DNA of 64,000 nt, from positions 1,984,001 through 2,048,000 of the forward strand of contig NZ_AP022606.1 of the NCBI RefSeq assembly GCF_010728725.1, written 5' to 3'. This DNA comes from Mycobacterium branderi. GTDB lineage: Bacteria > Actinomycetota > Actinomycetes > Mycobacteriales > Mycobacteriaceae. Both the position numbers and the translations under genes were made by a program. This document shows, one piece after another, positions 33,011-42,036 of the stretch. Within the stretch, counting starts at the first letter, position 1. Every line of letters starts with the position of its first letter. The notes under the pieces were generated by a model that ran no database searches, was not told the origin of the DNA, and saw only the letters and a list, made by a program, of their open reading frames with translations.

Positions 33011-34167
33011 AGCGAGTTATGTTGCGCGGCATGGCAATTGCAGCGAGCGGCATGCTGCTGGCCGGTTGTAAGTTCGGCGGGCTGAACTCCATCTCGTTGC
33101 CCGGCACCGCTGGCCATGGCGTCGGCTCCTACTCGATTACCGTCGACTTGGCCGACGTGGCGACATTGCCGCAGAACTCGCCGGTCATGGTCGACGACGT
33201 CACCGTCGGCAGCGTGTCGGGGATCGACGCGATGCAGCGCCCCGACGGAAGTTTCTTTGCGGCAGTGGAATTGGCGCTCGACCGCAACGTGGTGTTGCCG
33301 GAGAACTCGACAGCCAAAGTGGCACAGACGTCGCTCCTTGGGTCCCAACACATCGAGCTGGCTGCCCCGAAGAACCAGCCGCCGGTCGGGAGGCTGCGCG
33401 ACGGCTCGAGAATCCAGGAGTCGCACACCAGTCGCTACCCCACGACCGAAGAGGTCCTCTCGGCACTGGGCGTGGTGGTCAACAAGGGCAATCTCGGTGC
33501 GCTGCAAGAGATCACCGACGAGACGTACAAGGCGGTGGCCGGCCGGCAAAGCCAGTTCGTCGATCTTGTGCCGAGGCTCGCCGAGTTGACCGCAGGGCTC
33601 AACAACCAAGTCAACGAGATCATCGCCGCCATCGAGGGATTGGACCGATTCTCGGCGATCCTCGCGCACAACAAGGACAGCCTGGGCCGAGCGCTCGACT
33701 CGTTGCCGGAGGCGCTGCTGGTGCTCAACAAGAACCGGGACCACATCATCGACGCGTTCGCCGCCCTCAAGAAGGTGGCGACGGTCGCCTCGCATGTGCT
33801 CTCGGAAACCAAGGTGGATTTCGCCGAAGACCTCAAGAGCGCATATTCGGCGACCAAGGCACTGGCCGACAACCGCAAGAATTTCGTCACGTCGCTGCAG
33901 CTCCTGCTGACCTTTCCGTTCCCCAACTTCGGCATCAAGCAGGCGGTGCGCGGCGACTACCTCAATGTGTTCACCACCTTCGACCTCACCGTGCGCCGGC
34001 TCGGTGAAACGTTCTTCACCACCGCGTGGCCGCTGGACCCGAACATGCTGCACATGAACGACGTCCTCAACCCGCCGGACTTTTTGGTCGGGGAAATGGC
34101 CAACCTGTCAGGGCAGGCGGCAGACCCGTTCAAGATCCCGCCGGGGTACTCGGAGGGGAAGCACTGA
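33007..34167 (+). CDS. mce4E: Mce4E lipoprotein (LprN)
   Basis: A 386-aa Mce subunit with a lipoprotein signal: MLLAGC places the lipidated cysteine at residue 21. The MCE domain (SPVMVDDVTVGSVSGI) follows near residue 58. E subunits of Mce operons are the lipid-anchored members. ATG overlaps the mce4D stop (ATGA), and its own TGA shares one base with the mce4F ATG. Confidence 0.95.
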   Translation: MKRVMLRGMAIAASGMLLAGCKFGGLNSISLPGTAGHGVGSYSITVDLADVATLPQNSPVMVDDVTVGSVSGIDAMQRPDGSFFAAVELALDRNVVLPENSTAKVAQTSLLGSQHIELAAPKNQPPVGRLRDGSRIQESHTSRYPTTEEVLSALGVVVNKGNLGALQEITDETYKAVAGRQSQFVDLVPRLAELTAGLNNQVNEIIAAIEGLDRFSAILAHNKDSLGRALDSLPEALLVLNKNRDHIIDAFAALKKVATVASHVLSETKVDFAEDLKSAYSATKALADNRKNFVTSLQLLLTFPFPNFGIKQAVRGDYLNVFTTFDLTVRRLGETFFTTAWPLDPNMLHMNDVLNPPDFLVGEMANLSGQAADPFKIPPGYSEGKH

Positions 34168-35879
34168 TGCTGGATCGCCTGACCCGAGCCCAACTGACCA
34201 TCTTCGGCGTGGTCACCGTGATCACCGTTGCGGTGATGGCGATTTTCTACTTGCGGTTGCCGGCCGCCCTTGGCGTCGGCACCTACCAGGTAACCGCCGA
34301 TTTCGTCGCCGGCGGTGGTCTGTACAAGAACGCCAACGTCACGTACCGCGGTGTGGCCGTCGGCCGGGTGGAGTCGGTGGGGCTGAACCCGAATGGCGTC
34401 GACGCGGTCATGCGGCTGAACAGCGGAACTGCCGTGCCGTCGAACGTAACGGCCACCGTGAAAAGCGTGTCGGCAATCGGTGAGCAGTACGTGGATCTCG
34501 TGCCGCCGGATTCTCCGGCCGCGACCAAGCTGCACAACGGATCGCGGATCGCGCGGGACAACACCCGGATCCCACTGGACATCGCCACCTTGCTGCGCCA
34601 ATCCGAGACCCTGGTCAACAGTGTGGCCGACACCCGGCTGCGCGAATTGCTGCACGAAACATTCAAGGCGTTCAACGGATCCGGTCCGGAATTGGCCCGG
34701 CTGATCGAGTCGTCGCGGCTGCTCGTGGACGAGGCCAACGCCTACTTTCCCCAGACTTCGCAGTTGGTCGATCAGGTGGGTCCGTTCCTGCAGGCCCAGA
34801 TTCGCGCCGGTGACGACATCAAGTCGCTGTCCGACGGGTTGGCGCGCTTCACTTCCGAAGTGCGGCAAGCCGATCCGCAACTTCGCCAGCTGCTGGCTGT
34901 GGTTCCACCGGCCGCCGACGAGGCCAACACGGCGTTCTCCGGCATCCGGCCCTCGTTCCCGATGCTGGCGGCCAGTCTGGCCAACCTCGGCCGGGTCGGC
35001 GTGATCTACCACAAGTCGCTCGAGCACCTGCTGGTCGTCTTGCCTGCGCTTTTCGCGGCGATCACCACCGCGGCGGGCGGTGAGCCACAGGACGAGGGCG
35101 CCAAGCTCGACTTCAAGATCAACATCGACCCACCGCCGTGCAACACCGGCTTCATTCCGCCGCCGCTGATCCGCACGCCCGCCGACGAGACGGTGCGTGA
35201 GATCCCGACGGACATGTACTGCAAGACCGCCCAGAACGACCCGTCCACGGTGCGGGGCGCACGGAACTACCCGTGCCAGGAGTTTCCGGGTAAGCGGGCA
35301 CCGACCGTGGCGTTGTGTCGTGACCCGCGCGGTTACGTGCCGATCGGGACCAACCCGTGGCGCGGTCCGCCGATCCCGTACGGCACCCCGGTGACGAACG
35401 GGCTGAACATCTTGCCGCCCAACAAGTTCCCGTACATTCCGCCGGGTGCCGATCCGGATCCGGGCACACCCATCGTGGGACCGCCCCCGCCCGGGGTGGT
35501 GCCGGGACCGGGACCGGCACCGAATCAGCCATTCCCGACGCCACCGCCGCCCAACACCGGCGGCACCGACGGTCGACAGGCATGGATACCGCCGGCGCCC
35601 TACCCGCCGCAGCCGCCGATGATTCCGTTCCCGAAGGCGGTTCCGCCACCCGGACCACCGGAAGGGCTCTCACCGCCGCCGCCGTTTCCCCCGCCCGAGA
35701 AGCCGTGGGGTCCGCCGCCCGGGCCGGTGCCGCAGGCCAGCGGTGCGGCCTACACCACCTACGACGAGAGCACGGGAACCTTTCAGGACCCGGCAGGTGG
35801 CACTGGTATCTTCGCGCCCGGCAGATCATCGAGCGCCGAGACGTGGGTGGACCTGATGCGCGATCCGAGGCAGTTGTGA
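34167..35879 (+). CDS. mce4F: Mce4F, MCE/MlaD-domain protein with long Pro-rich tail
   Basis: A 570-aa protein with a membrane anchor at residues 10-30 and an MCE domain around 38-115 (NVTYRGVAVGRVESV). A helical region runs to about 310, a cysteine-containing segment (330-400) follows, then a proline/glycine-rich tail to near 540. It is slightly longer than the M. tuberculosis protein (about 564 aa). ATG 34167 shares a base with the mce4E stop; the frame continues open further upstream but only inside mce4E. Confidence 0.95.
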   Translation: MLDRLTRAQLTIFGVVTVITVAVMAIFYLRLPAALGVGTYQVTADFVAGGGLYKNANVTYRGVAVGRVESVGLNPNGVDAVMRLNSGTAVPSNVTATVKSVSAIGEQYVDLVPPDSPAATKLHNGSRIARDNTRIPLDIATLLRQSETLVNSVADTRLRELLHETFKAFNGSGPELARLIESSRLLVDEANAYFPQTSQLVDQVGPFLQAQIRAGDDIKSLSDGLARFTSEVRQADPQLRQLLAVVPPAADEANTAFSGIRPSFPMLAASLANLGRVGVIYHKSLEHLLVVLPALFAAITTAAGGEPQDEGAKLDFKINIDPPPCNTGFIPPPLIRTPADETVREIPTDMYCKTAQNDPSTVRGARNYPCQEFPGKRAPTVALCRDPRGYVPIGTNPWRGPPIPYGTPVTNGLNILPPNKFPYIPPGADPDPGTPIVGPPPPGVVPGPGPAPNQPFPTPPPPNTGGTDGRQAWIPPAPYPPQPPMIPFPKAVPPPGPPEGLSPPPPFPPPEKPWGPPPGPVPQASGAAYTTYDESTGTFQDPAGGTGIFAPGRSSSAETWVDLMRDPRQL

Positions 35880-36547
35880 GCGAACCTGCGACGCGGCGTG
35901 CGCGCCGGAAGGCTTCGCGCGCGGCCGGACCGGCCGGCGGCGATGCGGCCACGGCCACCGTTCGCGTCGAGGCGCCGGCCGAACCGCTCAAGCGGCGAGT
36001 CGCACCGCTCGGTCCGCCGCAACGCCGGCCCGCCAACCGCCGGCTTGTCGGGCTGATCGCGCTGGTAGCCGGGCTGGTGGGCATCGGCGCACTCGGCGCA
36101 GGACTGTGGGTCCTGGTTGTCCAGCAGCGCCACGCCGACGCTGAGCGGGACCGCGACCAGCGCTTCGTCGACGCCGCCACCCAAACCGTGGTCAACATGT
36201 TCAGCTACACGCAGGACAACATCGACGAGAGCGTGAGCCGGTTCTACGAGGGCACCAGCGGACCGTTGCGCGGCATGCTCAGTTCCAACAACAACGTCGA
36301 AAACATCAAAACCCTGTTCCGCCACACCAACGCGACATCGGAGGCGGTCATCAACGGCGCCGCACTGGAGGGCATCGACAATGTCACCGACAATGCGTCG
36401 GTGCTGGTGTCGGCACGGGTCACGGTCACCGACATCGACGGTGTCAACAAGCCGTCTCAGCCCTACCGGATGCGGGTCATCGTGCACGAGGACGAGAACG
36501 GCCGGATGACCGGCTACGACCTGAAGTATCCAGAGGGAGGCAATTGA
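35876..36547 (+). CDS. mam4A: Mce-associated membrane protein Mam4A
   Basis: A 223-aa protein (Rv3493c-like): an Arg/Ala-rich cytoplasmic N-terminus of about 55 residues, one transmembrane segment at about 57-80 (LIALVAGLVGIGALGAGLWV), and an exported C-terminal domain. The GTG at 35876 overlaps the mce4F stop (GTGA). Mce-associated proteins stabilise the Mce complex; together with Mam4B it closes the operon. Confidence 0.92.
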   Translation: MSEPATRRARRKASRAAGPAGGDAATATVRVEAPAEPLKRRVAPLGPPQRRPANRRLVGLIALVAGLVGIGALGAGLWVLVVQQRHADAERDRDQRFVDAATQTVVNMFSYTQDNIDESVSRFYEGTSGPLRGMLSSNNNVENIKTLFRHTNATSEAVINGAALEGIDNVTDNASVLVSARVTVTDIDGVNKPSQPYRMRVIVHEDENGRMTGYDLKYPEGGN

Positions 36548-37029
36548 TGCGGTGGTTGATCGCCGCCGTCGTCACCTTGCTGACCGCCGCGTTCGTTGGG
36601 CTGGCCGCGGCCGGCGGGTGGTTCTATTGGGATCGGGTGCAGACGCGGGGCGAGCAGTCGGCCCGCGCAGTGTTGCCGAAGTTGGCCTCTAAGGAGATAC
36701 CGCAGGTATTCGGCTACGACTACCAAACTGTCGAGCGCAGCCTGACCGACGCCTATCCGCTGCTCACCCCGGGTTATCGGCAGGAGTTCGAGAAGAGCGC
36801 CACCGCGCAGATCATTCCCGAAGCCAAGAAGCGCGAGGTGGTTGTGCAGGCCAACGTCGTCGGTGTGGGAGTGATGACCGCTCAACGTAATTCGGCATCG
36901 GTGATGGTGTATATGAACCGCACGGTCACCGACAAATCACGCCAGCCGGTCTACGACGGCAGCCGATTACGCGTGGAGTACAAGCGCATTGGTGGCAAGT
37001 GGCTGATCAACTACATCACGCCGATCTAG
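36547..37029 (+). CDS. mam4B: Mce-associated membrane protein Mam4B
   Basis: A 160-aa protein (Rv3492c-like) with an N-terminal membrane anchor at residues 4-24 and an exported alpha+beta domain similar in layout to Mam4A (VVQANVVGVGVMT, then SASVMVYMNRTV). ATG 36547 shares one base with the mam4A TGA. It is the last gene of the mce4 operon; the Rv3491-like gene converges 16 bp downstream. Confidence 0.93.
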   Translation: MRWLIAAVVTLLTAAFVGLAAAGGWFYWDRVQTRGEQSARAVLPKLASKEIPQVFGYDYQTVERSLTDAYPLLTPGYRQEFEKSATAQIIPEAKKREVVVQANVVGVGVMTAQRNSASVMVYMNRTVTDKSRQPVYDGSRLRVEYKRIGGKWLINYITPI

Positions 37030-37045
37030 CGCGCTCGCCATTCGT

Positions 37046-37609
37046 CTAGCGGCACTGTCCGATTTCGTTGCAGTCCAACGGGTAACGCTCGACCGGCACC
37101 GGCAGCGGCGACTGAAACGCCAGCGTGAACGGGGTCTTGGTCATCCCGGGCTGCAGGCCACAGACCGCGTCGTGGATGCTGGTGTGCGTGCCGGCCAGCG
37201 TGACATCGTCGAACGCATAGGTGTCCGTGGAGGTCGCGGTGCTGCCGTCTGGACACGAGACGCCATTCGCCTTGGACACCTGAAACGTCCACAGGTCGCT
37301 GGTCAGCCGGGCCCGGCCGCTGAAGTTCGCCAGCTTCTCGGCGGGACTGATGACGCGCGCCGTGGTACTTACCACGTTGAGTGCGCACAGGTCGGCCGCA
37401 ATGACCGGGTCGGTGAAGTCCGGGATGGCGCGTTGGCGAGAGGGAGCGTCGCACAACGCCGAGATCTTCCAGGTGGACGGCGGCACGCCCGCTTCGCTGA
37501 AGGTGTAGAGGCCGTCTGGTGGAGGGCCTAATGCCTTGGCGGGGCTCGCCGTTCCCACCGCCACCAATGCCATGGCGGCGGCCGCAGTCAGGCCGCGGGA
37601 GATGATCAT
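37046..37609 (-). CDS. Exported protein of unknown function (Rv3491-like)
   Basis: A 187-aa protein with a clear signal peptide: MIISRG, a hydrophobic stretch, and a likely signal peptidase site after TASPAKA near residue 25. The mature part contains four or more cysteines, suggesting disulfides in the envelope. It matches the position and size of Rv3491, whose function is unknown. An upstream in-frame ATG would add residues before the signal peptide; ATG 37609 is preferred. It may be transcribed with otsA. Confidence 0.8.
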   Translation of the reverse strand: MIISRGLTAAAAMALVAVGTASPAKALGPPPDGLYTFSEAGVPPSTWKISALCDAPSRQRAIPDFTDPVIAADLCALNVVSTTARVISPAEKLANFSGRARLTSDLWTFQVSKANGVSCPDGSTATSTDTYAFDDVTLAGTHTSIHDAVCGLQPGMTKTPFTLAFQSPLPVPVERYPLDCNEIGQCR

Positions 37610-37649
37610 CCGTCGATTATTGCAGCGCCCCTTCGGGCACATCATCGGT

Positions 37650-39101
37650 TCAGTTGTTCTGCGGGTGCGCTTCGGCGAGCGCGTCGAGAAATGACCGGGC
37701 CCATCGGTCCACGTCGTGGGCGAGCACCTGCCGTCGCAAGGCCCGCATCCGGCGTCGTCCCTCCTCCTCGGACTGGTTGAGCGCCGCCTCGATGGCGTCC
37801 TTGACGCCTTCTGTGTCGTGCGGGTTGACCAGGTAAGCCTGGCGGAGTTCGGCTGCGGCGCCGGTGAATTCGGACAGCACCAGCGCCCCGCCAAGGTCGC
37901 TGCGGCAGGCGACGTACTCCTTGGCCACCAGGTTCATCCCGTCCCTAAGCGGGGTGACGAGCATGACGTCGCTGGCCACGAAGAACGCGATCAGCTCGTC
38001 GCGAGGGACTGGACGGTGCAGGTAGTGCACCACCGGGTGGCCGACCTCGCCGTATTCGCCGTTGATGTGGCCGACTTGGCGCTCGATGTCGTTGCGCAGG
38101 ATCTGATAGCTCTCGACCCGTTCCCGGCTAGGGGTCGCCAGCTGGACGAGGACTGCGTCGTCGCCTTTGACGCGGCCCTCGGCGAGCAGCTCGGAAAAGG
38201 CCTTCAGCCGAACGTCGATGCCCTTGGTGTAGTCGAGCCGGTCGACGCCGAGCAGGATCTTGCGCGGGTTGCCGATCTCCGCGCGGATCTCGCGGGCCCG
38301 GCGCCGGATGCCGCGGTCACGGGCCTTGTGGTCGAGGTCGCCCGAGTCGATCGAGATCGGGAAGGCGCCCACGCGAACGGTCCGGGAGTCCAGCTGCACC
38401 TCGCCGAACCGTGACCGCACGCCGACGGATCCGCGGGACGTGCTGGCGCCGACGAGCCGTCGCGACAGGATCAGGAAGTTCTGCGCGCCGCCGGCCAGGT
38501 GGAAGCCGACCAGGTCGGCGCCGAGCAATCCCTCCACGATCTCGGTGCGCCACGGCATCTGCATGAACAGCTCCACCGGCGGAAACGGAATGTGCAGGAA
38601 GAACCCGATGGTCAGGTCCGGCCGCAGCTCCCGCAGCATCTTGGGGACAAGCTGTAGCTGGTAGTCCTGCACCCAGACGGTCGCGCCTTTGGCCGCCGCG
38701 CGTGAGGTGGCTTCGGCAAAGCGGCGGTTGACGTCGACGTAGCGCTCCCACCACTCCCGGTGGTAGAGCGGTTTGACGATGACGTCGTGGTACAGCGGCC
38801 ACAGTGTGGCGTTGGAGAACCCCTCGTAGTACTGCGCGACGTCGTCGGCAGACAGCCGCACCGGGTGCAACCGCAGGTCCTCGGCCTCGATGGGCTCCTC
38901 GTCGGCATCTACGATGCCTGGCCAGCCCACCCACGCCCCGCGCTGGCGGCGCAGCAGCGGCTCTAATGCCGTGACCAGCCCGCCGGGGCTGCGTTTCCAC
39001 GTGGTGCTGCCGTCGGGCAGCCGCTCCATATCGATAGGCAGCCGGTTGGCGACCACCACAAAGTCGGAATCCCCCGAGCTCTTGGCTGGCCGGGGAGCCA
39101 T
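37650..39101 (-). CDS. otsA: Alpha,alpha-trehalose-phosphate synthase OtsA
   Basis: A 483-aa GT20 glycosyltransferase that joins UDP/ADP-glucose and glucose-6-phosphate to trehalose-6-phosphate. It has [11 protein letters not shown] near residue 15, [14 protein letters not shown] near 145, [13 protein letters not shown] near 285 and [13 protein letters not shown] near 380, all hallmarks of OtsA. It is slightly shorter than the 500-aa M. tuberculosis enzyme, mainly near residues 70-90. Trehalose feeds mycolate transport lipids. The Rv3489-like gene ends one base upstream of its ATG. Confidence 0.96.
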   Translation of the reverse strand: MAPRPAKSSGDSDFVVVANRLPIDMERLPDGSTTWKRSPGGLVTALEPLLRRQRGAWVGWPGIVDADEEPIEAEDLRLHPVRLSADDVAQYYEGFSNATLWPLYHDVIVKPLYHREWWERYVDVNRRFAEATSRAAAKGATVWVQDYQLQLVPKMLRELRPDLTIGFFLHIPFPPVELFMQMPWRTEIVEGLLGADLVGFHLAGGAQNFLILSRRLVGASTSRGSVGVRSRFGEVQLDSRTVRVGAFPISIDSGDLDHKARDRGIRRRAREIRAEIGNPRKILLGVDRLDYTKGIDVRLKAFSELLAEGRVKGDDAVLVQLATPSRERVESYQILRNDIERQVGHINGEYGEVGHPVVHYLHRPVPRDELIAFFVASDVMLVTPLRDGMNLVAKEYVACRSDLGGALVLSEFTGAAAELRQAYLVNPHDTEGVKDAIEAALNQSEEEGRRRMRALRRQVLAHDVDRWARSFLDALAEAHPQNN

Positions 39102-39266
39102 TTACGCCTCGTTTTTCGCCGGTCCAATACCCAGCATCGACAGGAAAACCCGGCATTCGTCGGCATCGTTCGCGTACGCCGCTACAACACGCCTGGCCTG
39201 GCGTGCAGTGCTGTCGGCCAACGGTTCCACATCGCCGATTTCGGCAGGATCAGTTTTAGAAGGCAT
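39102..39266 (-). CDS. Conserved 54-aa protein (Rv3489-like)
   Basis: A 54-aa protein beginning MPSKTDPAEIGDVEPLADS and ending MLGIGPAKNEA. Its length and its place immediately upstream of otsA match Rv3489. The longer open frame on this strand (to 40355) is a shadow of the crotonase gene; the short start at 39266 is the sensible one. It has no signal peptide or known domain. Tight coupling to otsA hints at co-expression. Confidence 0.75.
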   Translation of the reverse strand: MPSKTDPAEIGDVEPLADSTARQARRVVAAYANDADECRVFLSMLGIGPAKNEA

Positions 39267-39383
39267 GACATAACTGTATGCGAAAGTGTGTTTTGGGTCG
39301 CATCTGCAGCCAGGGCCAGCGGCGGGCGCGTTACGCGCGGGCCGTAATGTGTAACCATCCAACGAACCAGGTGAGGTGGCGAA

Positions 39384-40319
39384 ATGGCAGTCCACGACGA
39401 TGTGGGCACCAGTGCGGTCGACGGAGACTCCGCTGAGCTGGTGACCTATGAAACGCTCGACGAGGGCCGCATCGCCCGGGTCTGGCTCAACCGGCCCGAG
39501 GCGCATAACGCCCAGAACCGCACCCTGCTGGTTCAGCTCGACGAGGCATTCCTGCGTGCCGAGGCCGACGACGACGTGCGGGTGGTAATCCTGGCCGCGC
39601 GCGGCAAGAACTTCTCCGCCGGCCACGACCTGGGGTCGGAGGCCGCGCTGGCTGAGCGCAAGCCCGGGCCGGGTCAACACCCGACGTTCCGCGGGTACGG
39701 CGCTACCCGCGACCCGATCGCCGAGAAGACCTATCTGCAGGAGTGGCACTTCTATTTCCAGAACACGTGCCGCTGGCGGGATCTGCGAAAGATCACCATC
39801 GCCCAGGTTCAGGGCAACGCGATCTCCGCGGGTTTGATGCTGATTTGGGCGTGCGATCTGATTGTCGCCGCTGACAACGCGAAGTTTTCCGACGTGGTCG
39901 GTGTCCGCATGGGTATGCCGGGCGTCGAATACTACGCGCACCCTTGGGAATTCGGACCGCGCAAAGCCAAAGAGCTTCTGCTGACCGGTGATTCGCTGGA
40001 CGCCGACGAGGCTTACCGGCTCGGGATGGTGTCCAAGGTGTTCCCCGCCGCTGACCTCGAGGACAAGACACTGGAGTTCGCCCGGCGCATCGCGGAGCGA
40101 CCCACGATGGCGGCGCTGCTGATCAAGGACTCGGTGAACGCCGCCTCCGACGCAATGGGTTTCACGGAGGCGCTGCGGCACGCGTTTCATGTTCACGAGC
40201 TCGGGCATGCGCACTGGGCGGCGCGTAACGAGAACCGGTATCCGATCGGGTTGCCGCCCGACGTCGAGGACTGGCGCACCGCCAAGCCGTCGAAGATCGC
40301 CCGCCGCGACGAACCCTAA
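39384..40319 (+). CDS. Enoyl-CoA hydratase/isomerase-family protein
   Basis: A 311-aa crotonase-fold protein. VWLNRPEAHNAQN lies near residue 32, the oxyanion strands are GKNFSAGHDL near 74 and QGNAISAGLML near 142. The usual glutamate after the second oxyanion glycine is missing (SAGLMLIWACD), so classical hydration is doubtful; isomerase, hydrolase or decarboxylase activity is possible. The N-terminal 20 residues are extra. It is divergent from the Rv3489-like gene with 117 bp between. Confidence 0.85.
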   Translation: MAVHDDVGTSAVDGDSAELVTYETLDEGRIARVWLNRPEAHNAQNRTLLVQLDEAFLRAEADDDVRVVILAARGKNFSAGHDLGSEAALAERKPGPGQHPTFRGYGATRDPIAEKTYLQEWHFYFQNTCRWRDLRKITIAQVQGNAISAGLMLIWACDLIVAADNAKFSDVVGVRMGMPGVEYYAHPWEFGPRKAKELLLTGDSLDADEAYRLGMVSKVFPAADLEDKTLEFARRIAERPTMAALLIKDSVNAASDAMGFTEALRHAFHVHELGHAHWAARNENRYPIGLPPDVEDWRTAKPSKIARRDEP

Positions 40320-40332
40320 CTCGCCGGCTCCG

Positions 40333-41073
40333 TCAACATTCTGAGCTGACCGCACCGACCTTGTTCATCATCGTGTGCGCAACGTCGATGGCCGCGGTCT
40401 TGCGTCGGCTTTTGTCGAAGAGCGGGACGGTGACTTCGACCACGCATTTCGCGCGAACACCAAGGGCTCGTGCTGTTTGCATCATGTCGTTGAACCCGAT
40501 GTCGGCAGCAACGGTGGCGGCCAGAACCGAATTGGTGAGCCGGACGTCGCTGATCTCATAACGATCGGATGGGTCTACCACCGTCTTATGGTTGCAACCC
40601 TGCCACTGTCGGACCGCGGTCGCGAAGACGGCGTCGGCGGCCTGGGCGGTCGGCAGCGCGGCCACGGCCTCGAACACACCAACCACCGTGAGGTGATCGT
40701 GTTGGTAGGAGCCGGCATTCCACCACATCTCTTCCGCGACGTCCTGCGGTTTGGATCTCTGGTAGGTGGTGGTGGACAGTTGGTGGATGACTCCGGCGCA
40801 CTCGAGTGGAGACATCACCGAGATATCCCTCAAAAGGTGGTCGCCGCCGATGCGGCGCGGAGCGTTGGGATCGGCCCGGAATGACTGACCGATCAACGTG
40901 GTCAGCTCATCGTTGTCGAGGAGTATCTGTTGGACGCCCGGCGCCGGACGCGCTGCGCCGTTGACGACGACGGTGCAACTCGCCACCCACAGCATCGCCA
41001 GCAACAACGCCGCCAGTACGCCGAGATGGTTCAGCCTGTTCCCAACGTGACGCGCACGAAGCTGTTCAGGCAT
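40333..41073 (-). CDS. Lipoprotein with PknH-like sensor domain
   Basis: A 246-aa protein starting at ATG 41073. The lipobox VASC gives the lipidated cysteine at residue 33. The C-terminal domain resembles the extracellular sensor of PknH and related lipoproteins (LppH/LpqQ type), with paired cysteines in PLECAGVIH, QWQGCNHK, RAKCVVEV and the terminal EC. It is likely anchored in the cell envelope. The gene converges on the crotonase gene 14 bp away. Confidence 0.82.
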   Translation of the reverse strand: MPEQLRARHVGNRLNHLGVLAALLLAMLWVASCTVVVNGAARPAPGVQQILLDNDELTTLIGQSFRADPNAPRRIGGDHLLRDISVMSPLECAGVIHQLSTTTYQRSKPQDVAEEMWWNAGSYQHDHLTVVGVFEAVAALPTAQAADAVFATAVRQWQGCNHKTVVDPSDRYEISDVRLTNSVLAATVAADIGFNDMMQTARALGVRAKCVVEVTVPLFDKSRRKTAAIDVAHTMMNKVGAVSSEC

Positions 41074-41185
41074 GGCTCTGATCCTCACGCACAGTCCCGC
41101 GCCTCGGCCCAATATCGCCTTGCGCGCAATGCGCACACCAGACCCGGGGAAGCGATATCCAATCCGGCGGCCATGGTTCGATGGC

Positions 41186-41199
41186 TAGAACCTGTTCCA
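41186..41199. promoter_or_regulatory. KstR operator (TAGAACCTGTTCCA)
   Basis: Fits TnnAACnnGTTnnA and ends 21 bp before the GTG of the SDR at 41221. It lies in a 147-bp divergent region with the PknH-sensor-like lipoprotein gene. It brings at least the SDR into the predicted cholesterol regulon. Confidence 0.75.
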
Positions 41200-41220
41200 G
41201 TTTCGGCGTGAGGAGTCGGC

Positions 41221-42036
41221 GTGCAGCTTTCGTTCGAAAACCGGACCTACCTGGTCACCGGCGGCGGCAGCGGAATCGGCAAGGCGGTGGCCGCGGGCCT
41301 GGCCGCGGCAGGGGCGGCGGTGGTGATCGTCGGCCGCGGTGCCGAACGTTTGCAAACGGCCGCCAAGGAGATCGGCGGCGAAGTTCGGCCCGAGCCGGCC
41401 GACATCACCGACGAGGAGCAGGTCGCGCGGGTTGTCGACGCCGCCGCGGCCTGGCACGGCCGGCTGCACGGGGTGGTGCATTGCGCGGGCGGCTCGGAGA
41501 CCATCGGCCCGATCACCCAGGTCGACTCCGACGCGTGGCGCCGCACTGTCGACCTCAACGTCAACGGCACCATGTACGTGCTCAAACACGCTGCGCGACA
41601 ACTGGTTCGCGGTGGTGGCGGATCGTTTGTCGGGATCTCGTCGATTGCGGCCAGCAACACCCACCGCTGGTTCGGCGCCTACGGGGTGACCAAGTCCGCT
41701 GTCGACCACTTGATGAAACTGGCCGCCGACGAGCTGGGCCCGTCGTCGGTACGGGTCAACGGCATCCGGCCGGGGCTGATCCGCACCGACCTCGTCGCGC
41801 CGATCACCGAGTCGCCCGAGCTGTCCGAGGACTACCGGATCTGCACGCCGCTACCGCGGGTCGGCGAGGTGGAGGACGTCGCCAACATGGCGATGTTTCT
41901 GCTCAGCGACGCCGCCTCCTGGGTCACCGGCCAGGTCATCAACGTCGACGGCGGCCACATGCTGCGCCGCGGCCCGGACTTCACCGCGATGCTGGAGCCC
42001 GTGTTCGGCGCCGACGGGCTACGCGGAGTGGTCTGA
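41221..42036 (+). CDS. KstR-box-associated SDR oxidoreductase
   Basis: A 271-aa SDR: TGGGSGIGKAV near residue 13, HCAGG in place of NNAG, the serines of GISSIAAS near 140, and catalytic YGVTKSA near 158. NVDGGHM at the C-terminus completes a FabG-like fold. It resembles the Rv0769 type, next to which M. tuberculosis also keeps an Rv0770-like dehydrogenase; here that partner is encoded convergently. The predicted KstR box suggests a step in sterol degradation. The GTG start follows TGAGGAGT. Confidence 0.87.
   Translation: MQLSFENRTYLVTGGGSGIGKAVAAGLAAAGAAVVIVGRGAERLQTAAKEIGGEVRPEPADITDEEQVARVVDAAAAWHGRLHGVVHCAGGSETIGPITQVDSDAWRRTVDLNVNGTMYVLKHAARQLVRGGGGSFVGISSIAASNTHRWFGAYGVTKSAVDHLMKLAADELGPSSVRVNGIRPGLIRTDLVAPITESPELSEDYRICTPLPRVGEVEDVANMAMFLLSDAASWVTGQVINVDGGHMLRRGPDFTAMLEPVFGADGLRGVV

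Noticed and set aside
32860..34053. 397-aa frame antisense to mce4E
   Set aside because: The mce4E frame has a lipobox, an MCE domain and operon overlaps; the antisense frame has none.
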